Source of the DNA: Dactylonectria macrodidyma
Taxonomy: Eukaryota > Ascomycota > Sordariomycetes > Hypocreales > Nectriaceae
Direction of reading: 5' to 3'
DNA length: 64,000 nt
Assembly: GCA_020744425.1 (NCBI GenBank)
Contig: JAGMUV010000005.1
Location: 2,108,001-2,172,000 of the forward strand
Shown here: one piece after another, positions 24,328 to 35,949 of the stretch
Position numbering within the stretch: position 1 is the first letter of the stretch
Layout: each line of letters opens with the position of its first letter
Made by a program: the position numbers and the translations under genes
Notes under the pieces: model-generated
Database searches by the model: none
What the model saw: the letters and a program-made list of their open reading frames with translations, nothing else
What the model was told of the DNA's origin: nothing

Positions 24328-24805
24328 GGTGTTTATGAATAATGGGCGTCAGGGTCTCGGCGTGGCCCTGAGACGGCGGGTAGGGATGCCAGAGATGCGG
24401 TTGATGAGGACAGTTGGCGATGATGAGATTTGAGATGAGATGAGTTTCAGCGATTGCGGGTTGAGAGCTGGTGTTCGAGCCGGCTCGTACTCATGACGCG
24501 ATAAAATAGATGGTAATATTCCTTGCCTACTTTCTCCTTCTCAATCAAACCTGCATCTCTTTGGTCGTGGTTGTTCGAATGGTCTTATAGCTTGAGCTTG
24601 GCTGATAATCTGTAGGTTGGCGGGGAGGTTAGGGGTTGTGGTGCGGGAGCTAACAATTTTCATGACAGCTACCATTCCTTCACCCACACCGCGGACCCAC
24701 AAAAGTTCCTTGTTCATTCTTCACACTCACTACCACCAGCATCACCCTCCAACCTAGACACTCTTCTCTCGCTACCAGCGAAAGTGTCATCTTAGGCCCC
24801 CCAAA
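24328..24805. other. Divergent promoter region of GPI14 and TRAX
   Basis: 478 bp shared upstream region. The TRAX side is CT-rich just before its ATG. A CAATCAAA element and an AT-rich patch near 24500-24560 are the only visible features. No specific factor site is assigned. Confidence 0.4.
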
Positions 24806-25696
24806 ATGTCCGGCGGCATTAAGAGAGACCGCGACGGAAATGCGAGGACCAAGTCCCGGCAGCCGGCTGGGCCCCGTGGCAGGTTCCATGACATGTTTGA
24901 AGGATTCCGCAATGAATTGGATGAGCACCATGACCGCCGTGAGAGGATCATCAAGGCGTCGCGTGATGTCACCGCGCAGAGTAAGAAGATGTGCGTGGAA
25001 ATAAATTCCTCTAATGCGAATATAGCTGATTTTTCTGTAGTATCTTCTCGTTGCAGAGGTATGTTCCCAGCCGGCTCAAGAGTTTAGTATCTGAGAGTTG
25101 CCTGGCTTACCATGAATCACAGGGTAAAACAACTTAACCAAGAAGCCCCTCCTCATATCCAGCAGGACATAGACACGCGTCTCGAAGAGATCTCAAAGCT
25201 TCTTAACAATGTTGCTCCGGACCTGCAGGCCATCAACCGCTACCGCTACACGTCGCCTTTACGGTGTCTTGAGGAGTTCATCGAAGCACTATCCTTTGCG
25301 CACTACCTACGTCATCAGACGCTCATAACCCTCGAGGAGTCACAAGCGGCAATGCCTGCAGATATAATCCTGACGTCAAACGACTACATGTACGGCATAT
25401 TCGACCTGTTTGGCGAGCTGATGCGCTTCGCTACCGTCACGACTGCACAGACAGGCGAGCTGGCGGGACGCGAGGGGCGTAACATCTTGGAAGATATTCA
25501 GGAACTGGGTTGTACGTTTGAGATGCTGCCTGCGGTGCCGACGAAAGACTTCCGAGGCAAAATGAGTGCCGGAAGGCAGAGTGTCAAGAAGGTAGAGAAG
25601 CTCGGCTATGGGCTGGTGGTGAGAGGGAGTGAACGGCCTAAGGGTTGGTTGCCGGATATGAGAGACGACGCCCCCGAGCCCGTGTCGCCAGTTTGA
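24806..25696 (+). CDS. TSNAX: Translin-associated protein X (TRAX)
   Basis: Partner of translin in the C3PO endoribonuclease, which removes RISC passenger strands and processes tRNA fragments in other eukaryotes. Exons 24806-24990, 25041-25058 and 25123-25696 give 258 residues, close to the usual 270-290. The middle exon is only 18 nt and completes KKIIFSLQR. Family signs are the SRDVTAQSKK helix, LEEFIEALSFAHYLRHQTLI, DYMYGIFDLFGELMRFA and the C-terminal KVEKLGYGLVVRGSERPKGWLPD. The Glu pair spaced by three (Glu119, Glu122) matches the catalytic acidic pair known in animal TRAX. The third acidic position seems to be Glu instead of Asp in my hand alignment, which is uncertain. Translin itself is not in the window. 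Confidence 0.92.
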
Positions 25697-26396
25697 AGAT
25701 CAGGGGCAGTTTTAGCCGAGCAGAAGAGTAACTGACTACCTGGTTTTGGCCGCGGACCAAAGCGCTTGCTACCACTTTGGGGTGCACAGCTTCATGTTTG
25801 CTCTATGTTGTGGCGCATGGTTCTGTGTTGCTGTGTAGCCGGAATGAGGCTTGTTGAAAGGTGTTACTCCTGCCCAATACTTTCTGTCCCGTCGTCTACC
25901 ATGCTTGTGGGAAAATGGCATACTTCTTGTTTGCGGTGCCGGAAGACTGGAAGACCCGTATTCGAGTTTTCAGAAAGTGTTGGCTCAAGAATCTGATCCT
26001 GATGCTGCTGCAAAGAACATACAACCGGTTTCACTTTTAGTGCAAGAAACCACAGGCCCCAAAGCGCCACAGTGACCGCGAATGAGAGTGCAAATGTAAG
26101 CGCTGTCCACCCACCCGGATTGATTTTTACAGCGGTAAACCCACGTTCTGACTATAATTAGACGAAAATCGGCTCAAGAACCACTCTACTTAACTCGACG
26201 TGCACCAACAGCATGCAAATCTTGCCAATTAGAGATCCGGATGGAACCAGTTGGTCCCATGCCAAGCATGCGCAGCTGGATGCTCATTGAGATATGGGAT
26301 GATACCACCACTTTAAGTAGTTTAATATGCCCCAACCTTGCAAAATGCTGGCGTCAATGCTGGCATGACGATAATTGCAGCTTCTTTGCTTTAATC
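25697..26396. other. Intergenic region upstream of the DUF3433 gene
   Basis: Holds the TRAX 3' end and the promoter and leader of the next gene. The frame of the next gene stays open back to 26241, so a longer N-terminus or a leader intron ending in TTGCAG near 26380 is possible. No other feature is seen. Confidence 0.4.
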
Positions 26397-29300
26397 ATGT
26401 TTCCATATCACCACAGCCAACCATTATTAAACGACAACTTCCATCGAAACCAAGGATTGCGTCAAACCTCCGGCACCCCTTCAGCATCGAATGAAAGCAT
26501 TTCCGACCATACGTCAATATGGAGACCCGTGCGGTTGGATCAAGGCCCACCAACAGCCACCGAGTCGACGCGCTCTCTTCGCTCATCCGCCCAGACCGAA
26601 CATGTTCGACCAGTATCGGGATTCCAGCGACACATTTCGCATGACAGCGCGCATCCACCGCTGCTGGGGCCCTCGGTAACGTCCAGGGATGAGAAGCTAC
26701 CGGAAGAACAGAAGCAAGATGCACGATGGCATCCATTTTGGCTGCGACAGGTCGTACTCGGTGGCTTTTTTTTAGTATTTCTGTGCTGCACCATTGCCCT
26801 GCCCATCATGTTGGTGTGCTCGAAGCGCAACAATGGTTTGTTTGAATCTGGGCCAAACTTTGCCTATGTGTGGAGGTTCGGCCCAACTGCTGGTAAGTCC
26901 CTGCAATGGCCATCCTTACTCTGACACTAGAGGCTTCAACTAACAATCTGGTTCATCAGTGATCACGATCTTCAGCATATTTTGGTCACGAGTCGAGTTC
27001 CAGACCCTGAGATATATGCCCTGGATGGCAATAAAACGCGGGCAGTCTCTGGGCGAGTCTGGGTACTGTCTGGATTACACCCAGATGCTGTCTCCAGCGG
27101 TCTTGTACCAGTCGCTCCGACGGAAACACTTCTTTGTTTTTTTCGTTTCTACCGTTTCGATGATACTGAAGGCCCAAATCATCCTATCACCAGGTCTTTA
27201 CCATATCCAGGCCGCTCAGAGCCTCGCCTCCGTTGATGTTCAAACCCTAGACTCCTTTGCAGTAACAGAGGATCTCAACAATGCCACCGGCACCGCCCCC
27301 TACTATCACGCCCGAGCCCTTCAAAATTTCGACATGACTTTCCCTTTCGGTGTGGCAAAGTCTGGTGCATACCAAACCTTCAGATTAGCGAACGAAACAT
27401 CCACCACTCGTGGCACTGCTGACGCACCATTGACGGTCATTGTGGACGGAGTTTTCGCAGCTATGAAATGCTTAGAGCTGGAAGATTACTCAATTTCTAA
27501 CAGCACAATCAATCAACTCGGTTATCACAACTTTACTATTGATCTCAAATTCGAAAATTGCGACCGCCGGATGAGTATACAGAACATTATTCAGTGGACA
27601 AACTCGAACGACAACAAAGTTGAGTCCTATTGGACCCTCGACAACCAGCTTGATCCCGAATATCCTTGTACTTCATTACCCCAACAACACCCGAATTTCC
27701 TATATTACGCGGCATACTACATACCATCAGCTCGGAACGTGTCTCTGCCACAGTTGAACGCTTCTGCGGCTGTGATCTGCTCGCCGATTGCGTACACATC
27801 CAAAGTCAAGATTATCGACGACGGCTTCAGTCCTGAAATGGCCATCTTGCCCGATCAAAAGAACACTACGATCGAATCAGACCCTTGGGTCATGTTGCAA
27901 AATGGCATTCCTGGTATACTTGGATACTCGGGAATCTCGTCAACAAACATTGTCATGGGGCCTGTCGAGAAAGCCTTTGGATTCAGGGGCAAAGACCCGA
28001 ATCTGCGCGACACATCTCTCTACCACAGCAACGTACTAGCCCAAGCCGTCATGAACCTGACAGAGCAGATCGGTCCCATGCTTTCTCATTACCAACTCCG
28101 ACAAACAGAACAAGATCAAGCTGTCGGATCAGTTGTTGGATCGATTGTTGTGAAAGCGAACAAGCTTCAAGTGAAAGAGATTATTTGCCTCTGGATGACC
28201 GGGCTCTTTGGCGTCACCACATGCATTGCTTTTGGGGCAATTTTTTACTCTAGAAGAGTGTCTCACGTCTGGCACCGGGACCCGGCCACATTACTTGGAA
28301 CAATGCTCTTCTTCCAAGGAAATACCGAGCTTAGCACCGACGTCACCAAATGTTTGTCGGGGGATAGGACAAGCAAGAAAAAAGAGTGGAGTCACTCTGA
28401 ATATTCCTCGGTTGTCCTTGGGGTTTGGTTCCGTGCAATGTTCACCATGTTTGTCGTCTCCCTCATTGTGGGCCTCATTGTTGCTCTCGAAGCATCCGAC
28501 AAGTCTGGCGGCTTAGCGACAATTGACGAGGAAGGCTACCTGTACCTTTTATGGAAGTCACTCCCAACGCTGGCCATGCTCTTAGTCTCGCTGAATGTCG
28601 GTTTCACCGACACAGTCATGCGAGACTTGGCCACCTATTCCAAGCTTTATCACAGACCTTGCGATTCGCGGGAGTTGGACATGTCGCTTTTGGACATGCT
28701 CGGTTTTCGAGCCTTGCATCATTCAATTCGGCTGAAACTCTGTGCTGTCACGATTTATCAGATTCTTGCTACATTCTGCGCCTTCCTGACAACTCTTGCG
28801 GCTGCTCTTCTCACCTCTCAAAGCATCCCAGGGTCCACACCCACGCAACTTGAACAAGACAGCTGGTTTGGTTACCGGCAAATACTTAAAAACAAGACAC
28901 AAGTAGAGGGGCCTAGTGGGATCAGAGAAAACATAGGCAGCTTGCTTCTTGCGCGAAGGCTGTCAAACTTCACATACCCACGGAACACGTACGCCGACCT
29001 CGTTTTCCCCAACCTTAGTATCAGCGAGGCAAACTGGGACGGCAACACGTCGGCTCAACTCCGCATCCCTGCTGCGAAGTTGCTTCCGACTTGCGTTCAA
29101 ATTTCTGACGATGATTACGGAATGTTAATAGAAAATGACACGTACCCATACACTCTCAAGGCGATAATCTCACGGTCTTTCTCATGCCTGGATGGTTCCT
29201 CCTTCGAACACAATGAAACCATAGGCATACGAAGTTCAACAACTGAGGAAGATGGATCATCGTACATTGGGAAGCTACTCGACTCCCCGGAGAACGTTGG

Positions 29301-30315
29301 CTTCAACTCTTTTTACTGCAACCCGGACCTGGACGACAATACCATCCTGAGCACCCCCTGGAGAGTCCAAACGTACATGTGGGGCAAATTCTCGGCCTCG
29401 AATATGGATTTTGAACATTTTTCCTTTTGGCGATGCAACTACTCTTGGGCCGAAGTTGCGACCGACTTGAGCCTGATTTGGGCAAACAAGGCTATTCTGA
29501 TCGACCACCAGAATCCTCCTGTCGAGAACAGTTCAACTATCAAGCCATGGAGCCCACCGATCGGTTTTCCTGAACTTGGAGGCTTGGATGGGGACCTACC
29601 ACTCAGCGATGTCTTCCCCGAGATTGAGGTCACAAATCCGCAAGCAATAGAATTCTCTAATCGGTTCAGTGTACTTGTGGAGCCCTTTGGGCCGTTACAA
29701 GTTGAAGACTTTGGCAAACCAAGCCAAGACGACGTGATCCTCGAGGCACTCCACTCCAATCTTGGCTTTGTTAGTGCTCAGCTTGCAAATATTGAAAATC
29801 GCTTGGGTATCGATGAGGAGTCGGAAGCGGCTCCTGTGAAGCATGGGGATCTTCCCTCCGTCAATGCGACGATCGTTGACAATGGAAGGCTGAGATTGGT
29901 TCAGAATGCGGCCATGACTTACACATTAGTCGGGATTTTATCCGTCGTTGTTCTGGTCAATGTATGGGCCCTGACCTCAATGAGTCTGCGGCACAAGCTG
30001 AACCGGGAAGGAAGTTGGCTGCTGAATATGGACCTGAAGGGTCTGGCGCCTAAGGGATTCAGTAGCATCGCAATGATGGAGTCTTTGATTCATGGATCAA
30101 ACTTTCTCAAAGATGTCCCGGCAGATAGCTGCCCTACGTCGTCGGAAGAGCTTCACCAGTGGCTGGTGGGGACGCTGTTTCGAATTGGATGGTTTCAAGA
30201 CGGTGCGACGGAAGAGGAACAATTCACGGTTGGAGTATTGGAGGATGAGAATTTTCCTTTTTTGGCCAACAAAGGGGATATCGAGTTGACTCAGGAAAAC
30301 ACACGAGAATTGTAA
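26397..30315 (+). CDS. Large multi-pass membrane protein with two DUF3433 regions
   Basis: Fungal-specific membrane protein of unknown function. Exons 26397-26892 and 26960-30315 give 1283 residues. The join (GPTA-VITIFSIFW) falls inside the first conserved region. A polar, Ser/Thr-rich N-terminus is followed by a membrane segment at about 118-142. The first DUF3433-like region spans about 166-255 (SRVEFQTLRYMPW ... DYTQMLSPAVLYQSLRRKHF). A large segment rich in N-x-S/T sites lies between two membrane clusters, so it is probably extracellular and glycosylated. A second DUF3433-like region lies at about 650-790 (SLNVGFTDTVMRDLATYSKLYHRP ... MLGFRALHHSIRLK). A last membrane segment is near 1150 and a cytoplasmic tail follows. 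The duplicated layout is usual for the family. Other in-frame starts upstream (26241) cannot be excluded. Confidence 0.88.
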
Positions 30316-31189
30316 CGACGTACTATTCACAACTCGAGGCATGAAAGGGAGGAGTGACATCCTATTTCAATTAGAATACATGCTCTACCAAACTCAGATC
30401 TCTGTGACGGGAATGCTCAATCCTCTTCGCCCAGTTGATCGTTGTCGAACAAATGGGCTTCGCTTAAGTGATGATCTTTAATGCCACGAGCGCAATCAGT
30501 GAATGGGGAAGAAGAAAAAAGCGAAGTATGGGTGTTGCTATACTCGACCTCACATCTCGTTTTCTGTCACATATCACCTCGGAATAGGTTCTGGATCTTC
30601 ATTGTTTCCGTGCTGCGTAGTACGAATCCAGCTGGGTGGACAGGGATTAGGTGTTGACACCACTAAGATAAGCCTGGTCAATCACCAACGGATGTGGGCG
30701 AATTCAATTCAATTGACACTCAAATGTGGTTACCGGTTGGAGACTCGCTGTCAGCTACTGATGGGCATTGCAGCAGTTTTATCCCTACAGACTCCTCGAA
30801 TGGGCGAGCCGTAGAGCTGACTTTGCGTTGAGACGTATAATTCCATGTTCAGATTACGGCCCCCTGTCGTGTCACATGAGCGAAGCCGAGTGAAAGACTC
30901 GTCATTATTCTTTGTAGTCTGCCGAGTACTTATCCAATGCGAGGGCTAGGAGGAAGGACTGGTCCTAAAGGCTGTTCACATGAACAGTCGAAGGGTGGAC
31001 AAACAATTTTGGAACACAGCTGAACTCAACAGTTCTTCACTGACTTTCTTGCAATTATAAATTCGCCCTTCAATCCAATACATCTATTGCTTAAACGCAT
31101 CCACTTTCATCCTGAGTCTCATTTCCAGATCGCTCTTGAATTTCCTGGAACCTCGTCGACTTACAGGGTTCCTCTACCTTGAGATAGCA
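30316..31189. other. Intergenic region with a candidate TATA box
   Basis: About 870 bp between the DUF3433 gene and the next small gene. TATAAA at 31056-31061 lies 129 bp before the next ATG and is followed by CT/CA-rich sequence, compatible with a core promoter. Otherwise nothing is recognised. Confidence 0.4.
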
Positions 31190-31738
31190 ATGTCCACACC
31201 AACCGACCCGTCCAGCAGGGACGCCTTGAAAAATATGACACTTCAACAGATACCCAGAACCTCTCCGCCTCGCCCAAGAACCGAAATTGCTAGAAATTTA
31301 GCATTTAAGTATCTTTGGGGTTGTCAAGAGCCAACCATGCCCGAGGGGCTGGAAGGGGCTGGATTTAGGGGCGGTGCCTTGCCTGATGTCGACAACACAG
31401 CCAGATCTTTGCAGCAGCGCAATGTGCTCCAGCCGCCATCCGAACTGCCTCGAGGTTATACCGGGCGCGAAATTGCTTTTAGAGAAGAACGGAAGCCTCT
31501 CTGCAAGTGCCAAGAACTGAATACACTTGAAAGGCAAGAAAGTGCCGGCCTTAAGGACGGTGCCATGCCTACTATTGGATCGAATGAGCACCGCGAAGAC
31601 TTTCGAATGAGCCATTTGAATGATGCAACAGATGTATCAGATGCTGAAAGTCAGGCGCTCGAGTCGAGAGCTGCTGAAAGAAAAACTGCTAAACACGATA
31701 CCGAGAACGCTAGATCGATGCCTGGTGGTCAGACATAG
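31190..31738 (+). CDS. Small orphan protein with an internal gapless duplication
   Basis: Open frame of 182 residues starting MSTPTDPSSRDALKNM. I recognise no family. It has no signal peptide or membrane segment and is polar and charged. Residues 32-67 and 94-129 align without gaps and share 15 of 36 positions by eye, including EIA at the start, CQE, and an AG..GA.P block at the end; each copy keeps one aligned Cys (45 and 107). Such a conserved internal repeat argues that the frame is translated. A TATA-like box sits 129 bp upstream. It may be lineage-specific; function unknown. The frame stays open to 31136 but without an earlier ATG. Confidence 0.55.
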   Translation: MSTPTDPSSRDALKNMTLQQIPRTSPPRPRTEIARNLAFKYLWGCQEPTMPEGLEGAGFRGGALPDVDNTARSLQQRNVLQPPSELPRGYTGREIAFREERKPLCKCQELNTLERQESAGLKDGAMPTIGSNEHREDFRMSHLNDATDVSDAESQALESRAAERKTAKHDTENARSMPGGQT

Positions 31739-32685
31739 CGACGGCGTGCAAGATTTTAATAGGCTTTATTTTCATGATTTCTAAAACTTTGGGCTTTTTC
31801 TATAAGAAATCATTTGATGACTTGGACGAATACTGTGCATTTTCGGGTGATCAAGACCCCGAGATTCTCCCCTTTGTTGTGAGTGGTTCCCCAGTCCAAT
31901 TCAGGGGTCGCTCATCTTCTGCCCTTGTGACATGTTTGCACCAAGTGCTGAAATTACAATATTCAAAATCATTTACTGCCATACCTTTGACTCAACAAAA
32001 GCCTTTGAAGACGTTCTTGATGCTGGACGTAATCCGCCTCAGCAGACAACACGTTTAGTATCGTCACTGGCACTACCCCCCTAAAGCTCTAGTTGACAGC
32101 TGGCTGACACTTGCCAAGGGTGCTCCCCAACTGAGAATGTTTAAGCCCTCGGAACAATTTATACCTAAGGCTGCCCTACCAGTTGAGTTGCATCTCCCCG
32201 CCTGATTTTTCCATTCTCCCAGTTTTCTCCTACAACCTACCTCTACCCCTGGTGCGTTGCTCAGAAGTACCTCTCGCCATATTTCGCGATATACGATTCG
32301 CACATTTTTCGTCTTGACGTTGGATTTTACTACGACTCGATCTTCTAATACAGCGCGCCTTATCCCACATAAGCGCACACTGTTCGCTATTCCCGGCTTG
32401 GGGGTTCGTGTTTGGTTCTTCTCACATCCCCTCCCTTCTCTCAAAAACCGACACTCTACAACGCTCACACCTCCCTTAGCACCACATTCGAACTTGCTCA
32501 CAAATCACCTACACCTTCTGATACATCAAACACGCGGCCTAACCTTTCTGACTCAAATCTTTAGTCTCGTCTTCTGGGTCTTTGGGACGTAGAAAGCGCC
32601 AACCTCGGACGACAACGACCAGCGTCCCGCACTCCATGCCACGGCCTTGCCGTCGAGTGTTAGTTCTTCAAGAAAATACATAACC
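31739..32685. other. Intergenic region with CT-rich leader of the esterase gene
   Basis: The part from about 32200 on is rich in C and T with scattered CACA and CTCTC tracts, typical of fungal promoter/leader sequence before 32686. A 94-codon open frame at 31774-32058 has no motif support. No RNA gene is recognised. Confidence 0.4.
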
Positions 32686-35260
32686 ATGACATTTCACAAC
32701 GCCAGGTCGCCTTCGACGCGTCCCCTTTCTCCTTTCGGCCGTCCACTCTCGTCTGACGATCACCCTCATGAGATGGACAGTGTCGACACGTCTGAGTTTG
32801 GCGAAGATGAGCTTTGCCTTCCATCCAACGGTTCCAAGGAAGCTCTTTGCTCTAGAACCACTTTCTTCGTCAACGCTGACTGGCGTATGGGTTCCACTCT
32901 CACAAATGCAACGACCATCGTGGGTCAGATGTACGTGGAGTGTCTGGATCCTATCAAGAAATTGCATCCCTACCCGATCGTCCTGATCCATGGTGATTTC
33001 CACACTGGTCAGGTAAGTTTAACTGTTTCCAGACATCTCGGTTGCCCTGACCAACTTCTTCGCTAGGTCTAGATGACCAAACCAGACGGAAACCCCGGTT
33101 GGGCATCTTACTTTCTCCGACAAGGGTTCCAGGTCTACATCGTAGACCTGCCTCCATGCGGGAGATCAAATTTTCTCACTGCGTCTCATTTTATTCACCG
33201 GGACCTTGGACGCGCATCCCACACGTTGGCAGCTTCTTATGTCGAGATGGAACTTACAGCGCCAGGAAAGGAACCTGCTCATGGTCAGCCGCTTATCCCA
33301 CTCAGGCATTCGCGAGCCAGCATGCATAACAAGTGGCCAGGCGTGAGTCTATCCCATTATATCGACGAAGTTTGACCTAACAGCATCATAGGCTGGACAA
33401 CGAGGCGACCCTATCTTCACCAACTACTGCGCGTCCCTTGTCACCTTGCATCTCAACAAAGTCGAACGTCAGTCGCTGGGCCAAAACGCCCTTCGAGCTC
33501 TGCTTGTCAAAATTGGGAAGGCTGTCCTGGTTGGCGAAGGCTCCGGAGGCAACATGAGCTGGCTGGCAAACGATGTATCACCCGAATTGGTTGCGGGTGT
33601 CATTGCGATTGAGCCAGCCGGCCCTCCTTTCGGGACCGCCCTGCCGAAAAGTGGCAATCCGCGAATCTATACTCAGTTCATCGAACGTGACGGAGCTACT
33701 CGTTTGTACGGATTGACCGATATACCGTTGACATACGATCCTCCCTGCCACCCCCATGATGGGTTCGAGCGGCCAGCAAAGGATCCCCTCGATGTGGTGC
33801 GAAAGTTGCGCCCCGATCGCCTAGGTGCTTGCCTCATGCAACAAACAACCGATACCGATCTTATCGAAGTCAGTTCCGACGGCAAGCCGATGCCTGGGCA
33901 GCAGAAGGTTCGCCAACTGATTCACCTCAAGAAAGTCCCCCATGCTCTGATAACTGCACATGCCAGCTCGCACACAGTCTTCGACTGGGCCACAGTCAGC
34001 TTCATGAAACAAGCCGGTGTTGATGTCGACTGGCTGAGATTGGAAGACTTCGGTATTTTGGGCAACGGTCATTTGATGTTCCTCGAGGTGAACAGTGACG
34101 AGGTTGCCAGCGTTGTTGAAAGATGGATACTGGGGAATATTACGCAAAGAGTGCCTGGTGCTCAACCCATGAGCCTACTCACTACGTCCGAGTCACCGAG
34201 CATGATTGCTTCACAAGGTCGCACGTCAAAGAAGGCCAACCATGTCGGCCATACGAGCGCCTTTCGCCACGCTCTTCCTGGCCGTCGTCCGACGGCCCCC
34301 GTTGGGTTATCAGAGTCGGCACTTTGCTCTCTTTCGAGACACACGCCCTTGACCCCAATCCAGCATCAACTACGAAACCAAAGTGCTATTGTGCAATCCA
34401 GTGGACCTACTCAGATGGCTTTCATCGACGGCAAACGACCAGCTGGGCTGTCTTCCGCGGAGAAAGCCCCCACCTGCGACAAGATTCCAGGCATGGGGAT
34501 TCGAACAAGCTCCCAGTCGGCTCAGGATGCAAAAAGACATTGCATGGGTAATGGTGTGAAAGCCCTCTCAGTACCAATGGGCTCTCCTTCTGGAAAATTT
34601 CCTATACCGCAGCTCAGCCAACAGCAGCATATCCGTGCGTTTCAGAACATGCAAGGGCAAGTTCATGGTAGGACGGTTCCACAGCTGAGGCAACAAGTTC
34701 AACCAGCCACCAGACCTAGACCTGCAAGCCCTTATCATACCTCGACCACATTGGCACCAATTCTACGACCATCGACTCCGCAGGGAGCCCCATTGTACGC
34801 TCATCTTTCAGGGAACAAGCAGCCTACTACAGATTCCAGTGATGCAACCCCGATGGTCCTTGCAGAGAGCGAAAGTTCCGGATCTCTACCTCAAGTGTTC
34901 AAGCATATCACATTTTCTGACGAGTCGATCAAATCGTTAGCAAGTACGCCTCTACACCGCGTTATGGGCAACCTGGAGCCAACCCCTGAGCCATCGGCTC
35001 ATCCTACTGCCACGACGGTTCGTCAGCAGCTTGACTCCAAGGCAGAACCAAGAACAAACACTCTGCCTATCGACCCTCAACTTTCTCAGGTTTCAACACC
35101 AGCTCATAAGCCAACGTCTCCCGAGCCCGGTAACATCAGACAAACCCCATCAGACCCACGAAAGCGGGATCTTGACACCCCACAAGGATCCGCATTCAGC
35201 AAGCTGCCCGCGCTCACACCACCAAGCCCTTCTCCTGCCCCTAGACCTCCAGTGGGCTAG
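32686..35260 (+). CDS. Alpha/beta hydrolase (Esterase-713-like) with long disordered C-terminal tail
   Basis: Predicted 821 residues from exons 32686-33012, 33073-33342 and 33392-35260. The hydrolase part runs to about residue 455. It shows the family's opening PYPIVLIHGDFHTGQ, then PDGNPGWASYFLRQGFQVYIVDLP, and the catalytic-His region LEDFGILGNGHLMFLE (His426). The nucleophile elbow is odd: VLVGEGSGGNMSW places Ser250 one position later than in a normal G-x-S-x-G, with Gly249 where the serine is expected. The enzyme may be altered or inactive. Residues 456-821 are Ser/Pro/Gln/Thr-rich without a fold, unusual for this family; the frame is uninterrupted for over 1 kb, so the tail appears genuine or comes from fusion with a neighbour. 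No signal peptide is seen. The substrate is unknown. Confidence 0.8.
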
Positions 35261-35949
35261 CTATTCTACTTGTGGAGGTGCGGCGCCCAACGCAGTGACC
35301 TCCCCTTTCTTCTCCATGTTCATGTTCTTCTTTTCATTTTTCATGGTCATTACCCCAGCACCAGTCATTGGTGACATATCTAAGGGGAGGGGACATGTTC
35401 GGGGTGTGCATCTCGGGTATACATAGGTCTAGGGTAAGGACATGAATTTGGAGACAGATGCAGAGATGAACAACAGTCTCGGAAAAACAGGTCTGGAGAA
35501 TACCGAGGTTTTCGGGCTGAATTTCAGTCACGAGTTGAAGTAATGAGTGTCTGTTTTGGAATTCAGAATGGCGGGACTGAGAGCAAGTTCACAGCTGGAG
35601 TATATAGACGTGGTTTGGGTTTCAACACTTTCGAAATAGCGATAGAGATCGTCAAAAGGAAAGGAAGGGGACGAATGCCACAGATAAGTGACAGGGGGCT
35701 CAGCTATTCGACTAGACTACCTACTTTGCTTCACAATGGCTTGAAAGTCTTGATAATGCGTGTTGCTGTTGACGTTTGTTGGACAGATAAGTTGATTGGC
35801 CACTTTGATAGCAACGCCCCACTTGAAGACGATGTCATCACCAGCCATCAATGACTTGCTATGGCCTTCGCAACTTGCTTGTCCATCAAACAAACAAATC
35901 TTGGCATTTTACTACTCGTCAATCAAGACCGTGGTACATATGTGCCAGA
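35261..35949. other. Intergenic region between esterase and Ada-like gene
   Basis: About 690 bp with the esterase 3' end and the promoter of the next gene. The frame of the downstream gene is open back to 35851 without a convincing earlier start. No specific element is recognised. Confidence 0.4.
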
